Source: an uncultured Chloroflexota bacterium
GTDB taxonomy: Bacteria > Chloroflexota > Limnocylindria > Limnocylindrales > Limnocylindraceae
DNA length: 20,248 bases
Direction: 5' to 3'
Assembly: GCA_903944295.1 (NCBI GenBank)
Contig: CAJARA010000062.1
Coordinates: 1-20,248 of the forward strand
Below, one piece after another: positions 1 to 6,201 of the stretch (position 1 is its first letter; every line of letters starts with the position of its first letter). The notes beneath the pieces were generated by a model. It made no database searches. It saw only the letters and a list, made by a program, of their open reading frames with translations, and had not been told where the DNA came from. The position numbers and the translations under genes are program-made.

Positions 1-473
1 AGTCCGCGGGCGAGGGTGCTCGCGTAGACAGGGACGCCAGGAAGCTCTGGAAGAATGTGCGGGAGCGCGCCAACATGATCTTCGTGGCCGTGGGTGATCA
101 GCACCGCCTTGACCGCGCTCTTCCGCTCGCGGAGGTAGGTGATGTCAGGAATGATGATGTCGACGCCGAGCGTGGTCTCATCCGGGAAGGCGAGTCCACA
201 GTCAACCAGGATGATCGTCTCCTGATACTCATAGAGGTAGAGGTTCTTCCCGATCTCCCCCATCCCGCCGAGCGGAATCAGGCGGAGTGGCGGTCCGCTC
301 GGAGCCGCCCGATCGGGACGTCGCCCCGCTGGCGCGCGCTGCCCTGTGGGACGCGCGGGGGCTGCGGCACGAGGCTGCGGTCGCCCTTGGCTCCGCCCGC
401 CACCCTGAGCTGGGCCCCGACCCTGACCTTGACCCTGCGAGCGTGCAGGTGGACGCTGACCACGTTGATTCAC
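1..473 (-). CDS. rnj: Ribonuclease J, N-terminal part (cut by window edge)
   Basis: RNase J is a metallo-beta-lactamase/beta-CASP ribonuclease with endo- and 5'-3' exonuclease activity in mRNA decay and rRNA maturation. The visible 157 residues contain the family start LIPLGGMGEIGKN (about residues 65-77) and the zinc-binding HGHEDH motif (about 128-133). Before the fold lies an extension of about 60 residues rich in Q, G, R, P and A, with QGQGQG repeats and predicted to be disordered. The start is a GTG whose TG is shared with the TGA stop of the upstream glycosylase gene (GTGA overlap). A GAGG Shine-Dalgarno lies in the last codons of that gene, so translational coupling is likely. The beta-CASP and C-terminal domains lie outside the window. 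Family assignment is secure; the exact start is inferred. Confidence 0.93.
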   Translation of the reverse strand, partial: MNQRGQRPPARSQGQGQGRGPAQGGGRSQGRPQPRAAAPARPTGQRAPAGRRPDRAAPSGPPLRLIPLGGMGEIGKNLYLYEYQETIILVDCGLAFPDETTLGVDIIIPDITYLRERKSAVKAVLITHGHEDHVGALPHILPELPGVPVYASTLARG

Positions 474-1159
474 TGAGCCTCACTTTCAAAGAGGCGAAGC
501 TGATCTCGCTCCGCCGCCGCTTCTATCTCAGACAGACTAGCCTCCCCTGCCCCTCCGCGAGCAACTCGCCATGTGGAGCGTGCCGCTGGCAGGGCGCGCG
601 CGAGCGCTCCCATGTCCCGCTCGAGGGTTGGGCGGAGCGCCCCGTTGTGGAGCGCCGCCGCCGGGTGATAGAGCGGAAAGAGCGTTGTTCCCGCCGGCGT
701 CTGCCGCGTCTCCCCCTGGAACGGTGCGCCGTGAGTCTCAGAAATCTTCGCCTCCGGGGCGAATGCGCGGAGTGCGTGCCGCCCGAGCGGCGCGATGATG
801 ACCGGCTGCAAGAGGGCGAGTTGGCGCTCAAGGAACCCTGCACAGGCGGCGATCTCCGTGGACTCCGGGTCACGGTTCTCTGGAGGGCGACACTTGACGA
901 CATTGAGGACATAGACCTGCGGTCGCTGAAGGCCGATGAGGTTCAAGAGGAGGTCGAGCAGCTTGCCAGCGGCGCCGACAAAGGGGCGTCCGGCGGCGTC
1001 CTCGTGCGCCCCTGGCGCCTCACCAACAAGCAGGAGCTCGGCGTTGGGACTCCCCTCGCCTGGGACGCTCTGCGTTCGCTGACTCCCGAGCGGACAGGCG
1101 CGACAGGCCTCAATCTCTACGGCAAGCGCGGCGAGCGCCGCAGCTCGCTCGTCAGGCAC
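470..1159 (-). CDS. udg: Family 4 uracil-DNA glycosylase (Fe-S type)
   Basis: This enzyme removes uracil from DNA to start base-excision repair. From the chosen start it has 229 residues, usual for the family. Four cysteines fit the 4Fe-4S pattern: CRAC at about residues 19 and 22, KCRPP at about 90 and another Cys at about 106. The catalytic motif GEAPG, the VLNVVKCRPPENRDP segment and the C-terminal HPAA motif are all present. The frame is also open to an ATG at 1231, but that would overlap asd by 80 bp and add a poorly conserved Cys/Ser-rich leader. The GTG at 1159 overlaps the asd stop by 8 bp, and GGGGAAG lies about 10 bases upstream, so I prefer it. The C-terminal tail of about 40 residues is acidic and variable. 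It sits between asd and rnj in one apparent transcript. Confidence 0.9.
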   Translation of the reverse strand: MPDERAAALAALAVEIEACRACPLGSQRTQSVPGEGSPNAELLLVGEAPGAHEDAAGRPFVGAAGKLLDLLLNLIGLQRPQVYVLNVVKCRPPENRDPESTEIAACAGFLERQLALLQPVIIAPLGRHALRAFAPEAKISETHGAPFQGETRQTPAGTTLFPLYHPAAALHNGALRPTLERDMGALARALPAARSTWRVARGGAGEASLSEIEAAAERDQLRLFESEAQ

Positions 1160-2219
1160 GCGGCGCGCTTCCCCAGAGGAGTTGGTCCCGTACGAGCAGC
1201 TCGGCGATCTGCACCGCATTTGTTGCTGCACCCTTGCGCACGTTGTCGCTCACCACCCAGAAGGCGATGCCGTGTTCAACACTCGCATCAACACGGATGC
1301 GGCCAACAAAGATTCCATCACTGCCGGTTGAAGTCTCAGCAAGCGGGTACGTATGCGTCGATGGATCATCTTGCACAAAGACACCATCTGTCTGTGCAAA
1401 GACTGTCCGTGCACGGACAGGTGAGATCGGTCGCTCCAACTCTACGTGCACAGCTTCCGAATGACTTACCTCCACAGGAATGCGTACAGCGGTTGCGCTG
1501 ATCCGCAGCTTTGGCAGGCTCAAGATCTTGCGGCTCTCGCGCACCACCTTCTCCTCCTCTTTCGTCGATCCGTTTTCCAGGAAGACATCAATTGCGGGGA
1601 TTGGGCTGAGGACTACGGGGTGCGGATAGATGGTCGAGACGGGCTTCTCCCCCGCCACAACGGCTGCTCGCTGCTGGATCAGATCGCTCACTGAATCCGC
1701 GCCAGCACCAGAGACCGCTTGGTATGTGGCAACAACGACGCGTCGAAGGCCGGCCTCTGCATGGAGTGCCTGCAGCAGCGGCGCGAGCTGCATGGTGGAG
1801 CAGTTCGGATTCGCAATGATGCCGCGATGTCCCTTGAGCGCTTCTGCATTCACCTGTGAGACGACCAGCGGCACGGTTGGGTCCATCCGCCAGGCGCTCG
1901 AGTTGTCCACCACCGCACATCCGCGCGCCGCAGCCTCTGGTGCGAGGAGGAGACTCACATCAGCGCCGGCGCTGAAGAGTGCGATATCAACGCCACTGAA
2001 GGCGTCAGGCGTTGCTTCAGTTACGGGGACCTGTTCGCCGCGGAAGGTCACGCTTCGGCCAGCGGCAGAGGCGGCGAGCGGCACGAGCTTGCGCACGGGG
2101 AAGTTGCGCTCTTCAAGAACGCTGATCATGGTGCGTCCGACGAGGCCGGTCGCGCCGACAACGGCGACGACGTAGCCGTCCGCGCCGCTCTTCGTTGGCT
2201 CGCTCGCTGTACTGCTCAT
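1152..2219 (-). CDS. asd: Aspartate-semialdehyde dehydrogenase
   Basis: Asd makes L-aspartate 4-semialdehyde from aspartyl phosphate with NADPH, at the branch point to lysine/diaminopimelate, threonine and methionine. The 355-residue protein has the N-terminal nucleotide-binding motif GATGLVG (residues 22-28), the catalytic Cys140 in NPNCST, the substrate-site segment with AVSGAG near 170, and the active-site His in RIPVEVSHSE (about 253). The first 15 residues before the Rossmann fold are variable. The ATG at 2219 has no Shine-Dalgarno; instead a TATACT box ends 6 bases upstream, so the mRNA is probably leaderless. The gene starts a new unit after the pnp terminator and is followed by overlapping udg and rnj. 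Confidence 0.96.
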   Translation of the reverse strand: MSSTASEPTKSGADGYVVAVVGATGLVGRTMISVLEERNFPVRKLVPLAASAAGRSVTFRGEQVPVTEATPDAFSGVDIALFSAGADVSLLLAPEAAARGCAVVDNSSAWRMDPTVPLVVSQVNAEALKGHRGIIANPNCSTMQLAPLLQALHAEAGLRRVVVATYQAVSGAGADSVSDLIQQRAAVVAGEKPVSTIYPHPVVLSPIPAIDVFLENGSTKEEEKVVRESRKILSLPKLRISATAVRIPVEVSHSEAVHVELERPISPVRARTVFAQTDGVFVQDDPSTHTYPLAETSTGSDGIFVGRIRVDASVEHGIAFWVVSDNVRKGAATNAVQIAELLVRDQLLWGSAPRA

Positions 2220-2231
2220 GCGGCAAGTATA
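2220..2231 (-). promoter_or_regulatory. Candidate -10 box for leaderless asd transcription
   Basis: On the minus strand TATACT (2226-2231) lies 6 bases before the A of the asd ATG at 2219, the spacing expected if transcription starts at the start codon. The first Ts of the box double as the short T-tract of the pnp terminator hairpin. No good -35 is visible: the matching region falls inside the hairpin stem, where only a CGACAG-like hexamer is found. Inferred from sequence only. Confidence 0.45.
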
Positions 2232-2232
2232 A

Positions 2233-2268
2233 ACGAGCGACCCACCGAACTGTCGGCGGGTCGCTCGT
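2233..2268 (-). terminator. Intrinsic terminator after pnp
   Basis: A perfect 11-bp inverted repeat (ACGAGCGACCC with GGGTCGCTCGT) continues, after one mismatch, into a 4-bp inner stem (CCGA/TCGG) with an ACTG loop. It lies 26 bases beyond the pnp stop codon. On the minus strand it is followed by a short TTTAT tract, weaker than a classical terminator. The strong stem may also protect the 3' end of the message. Confidence 0.7.
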
Positions 2269-2294
2269 AAGCGCTCAGGTGAACCGGACGAGTG

Positions 2295-4889
2295 CTATTC
2301 GCGTGGAGCCGCCTTATGGCGCTGCATTGCGGCTCGGCGCGAAAGGTTGACGCGACCTTGGCGGTCGACCTCAAGGACGACCACCATGATCTCGTCGCCA
2401 ACAGCAACCTCATCCTCAACCGTGTTCACACGGTAATCGGCGAGCTCACTGATTCGGACGAGTCCCTCCTTGCCAGGAAGGATCTCAACGAAGCAGCCGA
2501 AGCCCATGATACGGGTGACCTTACCCATGTACAACGTGCCGACCTCGACCTCCTTGGTGATGCCGTTGATGGCATCAAGTGCACGCTTCGTGCGCTCAGG
2601 GTCGCTCGACGCGATCTGTACGGTTCCGTCATCTTCCACGTTGATATTGACCTGGAAGTCATCTTGCAGCTTGCGGATGACTGCTCCGCCCTTGCCGATG
2701 ATGTCGCGGATCTTCTCCGGATTGATCTTGATGGTGGTGATTCGCGGTGCGAAGTCTGAAAGTTCAGGTCGCGCCGTTGAGATCACCGCATCCATCTTGT
2801 CGAGGATCTCAAGTCGCGCAGCAAGCGCATCCTTCAGTCCCGTTCGAATGATCTTCCCGGTAATCCCCTGAATCTTGATGTCCATCTGCAGTGCCGAGAT
2901 TCCCTCGCGGGTGCCGGTCACCTTGAAGTCCATGTCGCCGAATGCGTCTTCCTTGCCGAGAATGTCGGTAAGGACAACGAACTCTCCGTCTGGTTCAGAC
3001 ATCAGGCCCATTGCCGCACCGGCGACTGAGGCCTTGATCGGTACGCCTGCATCAAGAAGCGCCAAGCTCGAGCCACACGTGGAGGCCATCGAGGTGGAGC
3101 CGTTTGACGTCACGCACTCGGAGACGACGCGAATTGTGTACGGGAACTCTTCCGCCGACGGAAGAACCGGCAGGAGCGCTCGCTCTGCGAGTGCACCGTG
3201 TCCGATCTCTCGACGACCAGGTCCGCGCATCGGCTTGTTCTCGCCGGTGCTGTATGGCGGCATGTTGTAGTGATGCAGGTAGCGCTTCGTTGCAACTGGC
3301 GAGATCGTATCCAGGCGCTGTGCCTGGGCGATCGGACCGAGTGTTGCAATGCTGAGCGCCTGCGTCTCGCCGCGCGTGAAGAGCCCCGTACCGTGAGCAC
3401 GTGGCAAGAGTCCAACCTCAACGGTGATCGGGCGGATCTGATCCACCTTTCGGCCGTCAATGCGGATCCCCTCCTTCATCGTGAGGGCGCGACCGGTCTT
3501 CTTATGCATGTAGCCGAAGAGGTTCTTCCCGAGGCGCGCCTTGCGACGTGCCGCTTCGAGGAGCGCCTTCGGTTCACCCTTCCCGCTACGGGCTGCACGG
3601 ATCGAGTCGCTGATCCCCTCCTTGAGGGTGGCGAGTCGCTCTGGCAGCTCTGCGGCGAGTAGGAGGAGCAGCTCTGCAGTTGCCTCTGCGTCGCTCCCTG
3701 CGCGGTGCGTTGGGGCCGTTGCTACGCCGTAGATGCGCGCCAGGTCGCCGAGCTTGAACGACTCGCTCTCTGGGTACGCCTCACGGAAGAGGACAAACGT
3801 ATCGAGGTACTGCCCCTGCTCTGTGGCGAAGCTGCGGCCCTTGCCGAGCGCTTCGTCAAGGAAGGAGACGTCAAAGCCAAGGTTATGGCCAACGATGATT
3901 GCCCCCTTCGCGAAGTCGGCGAACTTCTCCGCCGCCTCCTTTGGTGCGATGCCCTTCTTCAGGTCAGCAGTGGTGATGCCGTGCATCTGCGCGCCGACGA
4001 TTGGATTTCCCGCGTTGACGAGCGTGCTCCAACGGTCGGTGATCTTGCCGCCCTTGATCTTTACGGCGGCAACCTCAACGAGGTCGGAGAGCTTCGCGTC
4101 GAGGCCAGTGGTCTCAGTGTCCACCACAACAAAGGCGGCGCCGTTTGCGGCAGCCTCTGCGAAGGTGAGGACGCTGTCAACGCCAGGCTCAATGTACGGA
4201 ACGCGCTTCGCCTTCCCTACCTTTGCGCGCAGCTGCTCCTGCAGGGAGATCAGCGCCTTGATGGCGTCGTGGCCGAACTCAATCGCCTCTGCCATCTTCG
4301 CTTCGTTGATCAGATTCGCACCAGCTTCAACCATCATGATGGCGTCTGCTGTGCCGGAGACCACAAGGTCAAGGTCGCTTGTCTCAAGCTGCTCAAACGT
4401 TGGGTTCAAGATGAACTTGTCGTCGACAAGTCCAACGCGAACGGCACCGATTGGCCCAAGAAATGGGATCTCCGAGATCGTGAGCGCCGCTGATGCAGCG
4501 ATCGTTCCAAGGATATCCGGGTCGTTCTCCTGATCCGCGCTGAGTACCGTGATAACCACCTGGACGTCGTCCTTGTAGCCCTCAGGAAAGAGTGGGCGAA
4601 TCGGTCGGTCGGTGAGTCGCGCAGAGAGCGTTGCGTTCTCTGACGCCTTCCCTTCGCGCTTGATGTAGCCGCCAGGGATCTTCCCCGCCGCATACATGCG
4701 CTCTTCGAATTCAATCGTCAGTGGGAAGAAGTCGAGACCCGGTCGTGGGTCGCTGCGATTTGCGGTGCCGAGGACGACCGTGTCGCCGTAGCGAACCGTT
4801 ACGGCGCCGCCTGCAAGGCGTGCCATTCGTCCCGTCTCAATGGTGAGTGTCTGGCCGCCAAACTCGGCGGATACGGTTGTGATTTCCAT
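2295..4889 (-). CDS. pnp: Polynucleotide phosphorylase with inserted DEDDh exonuclease domain
   Basis: PNPase degrades RNA 3'-5' by phosphorolysis as a trimer. This protein has 864 residues against about 700 usually. Order: RNase PH core 1 (about 1-225, with IPGGYIKREG and LTDRPIRPLFP), linker, a DnaQ/epsilon-type DEDDh exonuclease (about 250-415), a short helical segment (417-470), RNase PH core 2 (about 475-700), KH (about 720-765, GKGG loop), S1 (about 780-855). Core 2 keeps the phosphate-site SNGSTSMASTCG and catalytic GDMDFK motifs. The insert carries D257 and E259 (VVVDTETTGL), D340 (GHNLGFD), and H395 and D400 (HRAGSD), a complete DEDDh set. The insert stands where the small all-helical domain normally lies. 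The frame is continuous, with no sign of frameshift or chimera. The start has a strong GAGGAG Shine-Dalgarno. Its neighbour rpsO is the classic partner. PNPase identity is certain; activity of the insert is inferred. Confidence 0.97.
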   Translation of the reverse strand: MEITTVSAEFGGQTLTIETGRMARLAGGAVTVRYGDTVVLGTANRSDPRPGLDFFPLTIEFEERMYAAGKIPGGYIKREGKASENATLSARLTDRPIRPLFPEGYKDDVQVVITVLSADQENDPDILGTIAASAALTISEIPFLGPIGAVRVGLVDDKFILNPTFEQLETSDLDLVVSGTADAIMMVEAGANLINEAKMAEAIEFGHDAIKALISLQEQLRAKVGKAKRVPYIEPGVDSVLTFAEAAANGAAFVVVDTETTGLDAKLSDLVEVAAVKIKGGKITDRWSTLVNAGNPIVGAQMHGITTADLKKGIAPKEAAEKFADFAKGAIIVGHNLGFDVSFLDEALGKGRSFATEQGQYLDTFVLFREAYPESESFKLGDLARIYGVATAPTHRAGSDAEATAELLLLLAAELPERLATLKEGISDSIRAARSGKGEPKALLEAARRKARLGKNLFGYMHKKTGRALTMKEGIRIDGRKVDQIRPITVEVGLLPRAHGTGLFTRGETQALSIATLGPIAQAQRLDTISPVATKRYLHHYNMPPYSTGENKPMRGPGRREIGHGALAERALLPVLPSAEEFPYTIRVVSECVTSNGSTSMASTCGSSLALLDAGVPIKASVAGAAMGLMSEPDGEFVVLTDILGKEDAFGDMDFKVTGTREGISALQMDIKIQGITGKIIRTGLKDALAARLEILDKMDAVISTARPELSDFAPRITTIKINPEKIRDIIGKGGAVIRKLQDDFQVNINVEDDGTVQIASSDPERTKRALDAINGITKEVEVGTLYMGKVTRIMGFGCFVEILPGKEGLVRISELADYRVNTVEDEVAVGDEIMVVVLEVDRQGRVNLSRRAAMQRHKAAPRE
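3642..4142 (-). other. DnaQ-like DEDDh 3'-5' exonuclease domain inside pnp
   Basis: This is the coding segment for residues of about 250-416 of PNPase. It resembles the proofreading domains of DnaQ and PolC: VVVDTETTGL (Exo I), an intermediate strand with STLVNAGNPI and HGIT, GHNLGFDVSFLDEA (Exo II), and HRAGSDAEATAELL (Exo III, H-x4-D). All five catalytic residues are present. Such domains hydrolyse 3' ends of ssDNA or RNA using two metal ions. The domain is inserted without disrupting either RNase PH core. Its base composition looks like its surroundings, so the fusion appears old rather than recent. Confidence 0.92.
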
Positions 4890-4903
4890 GTTGCTCCTCT
4901 TCA

Positions 4904-4954
4904 GGCCGCGCCCATATGGCGCCCGGCCAATCTAGTTGCTCAGCGGTGCTGAGC
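4904..4954 (-). promoter_or_regulatory. Two hairpins in the rpsO-pnp intergenic leader
   Basis: Between the rpsO stop and the pnp start are two inverted repeats. One, at 4938-4954, has a perfect 7-bp stem (GCTCAGC/GCTGAGC, 3-base loop). The other, at 4904-4928, has a 9-bp stem with a 2-base bulge and a 5-base loop. Neither is followed by a T-tract, so they are not obvious terminators. In E. coli a stem-loop leader at this position is cut by RNase III and mediates PNPase autoregulation; a similar role or an mRNA-stability role here is an inference. Confidence 0.5.
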
Positions 4955-4959
4955 GGGGG

Positions 4960-5229
4960 TTAGCGACGGAGGCCGAGCTTCTCGGTGAGTGCGGCGTGTC
5001 GTGCCACATCCTCGCGTCGTAGGAAGGTCAGCAGGCGACGTCGCTGGCCGACGAGCTTCAAGAGCCCACGGCGCGAGTGATTGTCCTGCTTGAATGTCTG
5101 GAGGTGCCCTGTGAGCCCCTCAATGCGCTCCGTGAGGAGTGCGATCTGGACCTCGGCAGAGCCGGTGTCCTGAGCGTGTCGCCCGTTTGCGGCAACGATG
5201 CGCTCCGTGGTCGTTCGGTCTAGTGGCAA
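4960..5229 (-). CDS. rpsO: 30S ribosomal protein S15
   Basis: S15 is a primary 16S rRNA-binding protein needed for assembly of the 30S platform. The product matches the family along its length: DRTTTERIV near the N terminus, HAQDTGSAEVQIALLTERI, then HSRRGLLKLVGQRRRLLTFLR. I choose the TTG at 5229, because it gives exactly the canonical 89 residues and follows an AGGAGAGAG Shine-Dalgarno at 5235-5243 by 5 bases. An ATG further upstream at 5259 would add 10 unconserved residues and bury that site. It lies between ribF and pnp. A small hairpin just before the ribosome-binding site could serve S15 autoregulation. Confidence 0.95.
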   Translation of the reverse strand: MPLDRTTTERIVAANGRHAQDTGSAEVQIALLTERIEGLTGHLQTFKQDNHSRRGLLKLVGQRRRLLTFLRREDVARHAALTEKLGLRR

Positions 5230-5247
5230 GGGTTCTCTCTCCTGTCT

Positions 5248-5268
5248 GGGGGACTCCAAGGTCGCCCC
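5248..5268 (-). promoter_or_regulatory. Hairpin just upstream of the rpsO ribosome-binding site
   Basis: On the minus strand a GGG-C-GAC / GTC-CCC stem with a 6-base loop can form and ends 4 bases before the rpsO Shine-Dalgarno. S15 represses its own translation through leader structures in several phyla, and these differ greatly in shape, so this is a candidate operator. The stem is short, and chance is possible in GC-rich DNA. Confidence 0.25.
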
Positions 5269-5310
5269 GTCATCTACTTACATCTCTCTTGGATGCGTGA
5301 AGCGTAGCAA

Positions 5311-6201
5311 TCAGCGCCCACTCCGTCCAGCGAGGCGCCCAAGGAGGGCGATTCTGAGGCGCCCTCCCCCCTCAGGGAGGCGCTGGAGCCCCTCAGGGGC
5401 GATCTGAAGCCTCCCTGCCACTGGGTCAAGGAGGCCACGCATCAGGCGCCCTGTGAGCGGGAGACGCCCGCTGAGGTGGGCGGCGGACCCAACACGGAGC
5501 TGGTACTCCCCCTCTGGGGGGAGGGCGAACCCCTCAGCCTCAAGGGTCAGGGCTCCCGCGGGACTGGTCCGGCTCTCCTCTCGTGCGCGCGCCACGATGG
5601 CGTGGGGTCGCCCCAGCGCCCGCGCGGCGGTGGAGAGCTCCCCTGAGGCGATTGCCGCGCGAATGCTCGTGCTGCTGATCTTCTCGCCACCGGTGCGCGC
5701 CTCACTCACCGGATGCACCTGGATCCCCCGTCCCGCCCCCCAGGCCCGAACGCGATCGAGCCGCCCTTCGCGGTTCCGCCCAAAGGCGCTCTCTGGGGAG
5801 AGGACGAGGCTCTTCGCCCCAGTCAGATCCACGACGCGTTCAAGGAACTCCTCCCACGGCGTGTCGCGCATCGTTTCGTCGAATGGGAGATCGCACCAGT
5901 GCTCAACGCCCGCACCAGCGAGTCGCATCTCAAACTCAATCGGGTCGAGAAGTCGGAGCGGTGTCGAACCGCGCAAGAGAAGATCTGGATGCGGATCAAA
6001 GCCTAGGTGGACACGCGTAAGGCCAGCGGAGAGTGCCAGCCGCTCAGCCGCGGCGAGGAGGCGAAGATGCCCACGGTGAAGTCCATCGAAGACGCCGATC
6101 GTGACCACCGCACCGCGCTCTCTCGCTGCGATAAGTTCATCGCCTGCGAGCCCCTCCCAGCCGATCAACCGCTTTGATCGCTCAGCAGCGTGCTGCATCA
6201 T
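5311..6201 (-). CDS. ribF: RibF-like FAD synthetase, riboflavin-kinase domain degenerate
   Basis: RibF normally phosphorylates riboflavin to FMN (C-terminal kinase) and adenylates FMN to FAD (N-terminal nucleotidyltransferase). The N-terminal half is recognisable: GVFDGLHRGH (residues 37-46, with the HxGH motif), FDPHP (68-72), PWEEFLERVV (about 115-124), SAFGRNREGR (about 138-147) and ISSTSIRAAI (175-184). After residue 197 the kinase signature with GFPTAN is missing. The last 100 residues are a Gly/Leu/Arg-rich stretch with only vague barrel-like spacing (LPPEGEYQLRV). It is therefore probably only an FAD synthetase, or a diverged enzyme. It starts ATGATG, with ATGA overlapping the truB stop and AAGGG just upstream. 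RibF in the truB-rpsO interval is a common arrangement. Confidence 0.85.
   Translation of the reverse strand: MMQHAAERSKRLIGWEGLAGDELIAARERGAVVTIGVFDGLHRGHLRLLAAAERLALSAGLTRVHLGFDPHPDLLLRGSTPLRLLDPIEFEMRLAGAGVEHWCDLPFDETMRDTPWEEFLERVVDLTGAKSLVLSPESAFGRNREGRLDRVRAWGAGRGIQVHPVSEARTGGEKISSTSIRAAIASGELSTAARALGRPHAIVARAREESRTSPAGALTLEAEGFALPPEGEYQLRVGSAAHLSGRLPLTGRLMRGLLDPVAGRLQIAPEGLQRLPEGGGRLRIALLGRLAGRSGR

Noticed and set aside
1160..1231. Uracil-DNA glycosylase starting at the ATG at 1231
   Set aside because: It would overlap asd by 80 bases and add a leader not typical of the family; the GTG at 1159 fits better, though this is not proven.
287..1501. A 404-codon open frame on the plus strand opposite rnj, udg and asd
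   Set aside because: It is antisense to three genes with clear family motifs, and its product is Arg/Leu-rich with no recognisable domain; long antisense frames are common in GC-rich coding DNA.
3642..4142. DEDDh insert as an assembly chimera or separate gene
   Set aside because: The frame is continuous on both sides, base usage is uniform, core 1 and core 2 are complete, and no start or stop signals bound the insert.
3705..4533. Two overlapping plus-strand frames of about 260 codons opposite the DEDDh part of pnp
   Set aside because: Both are shadows of pnp codons; they lack recognisable motifs and plausible start signals.
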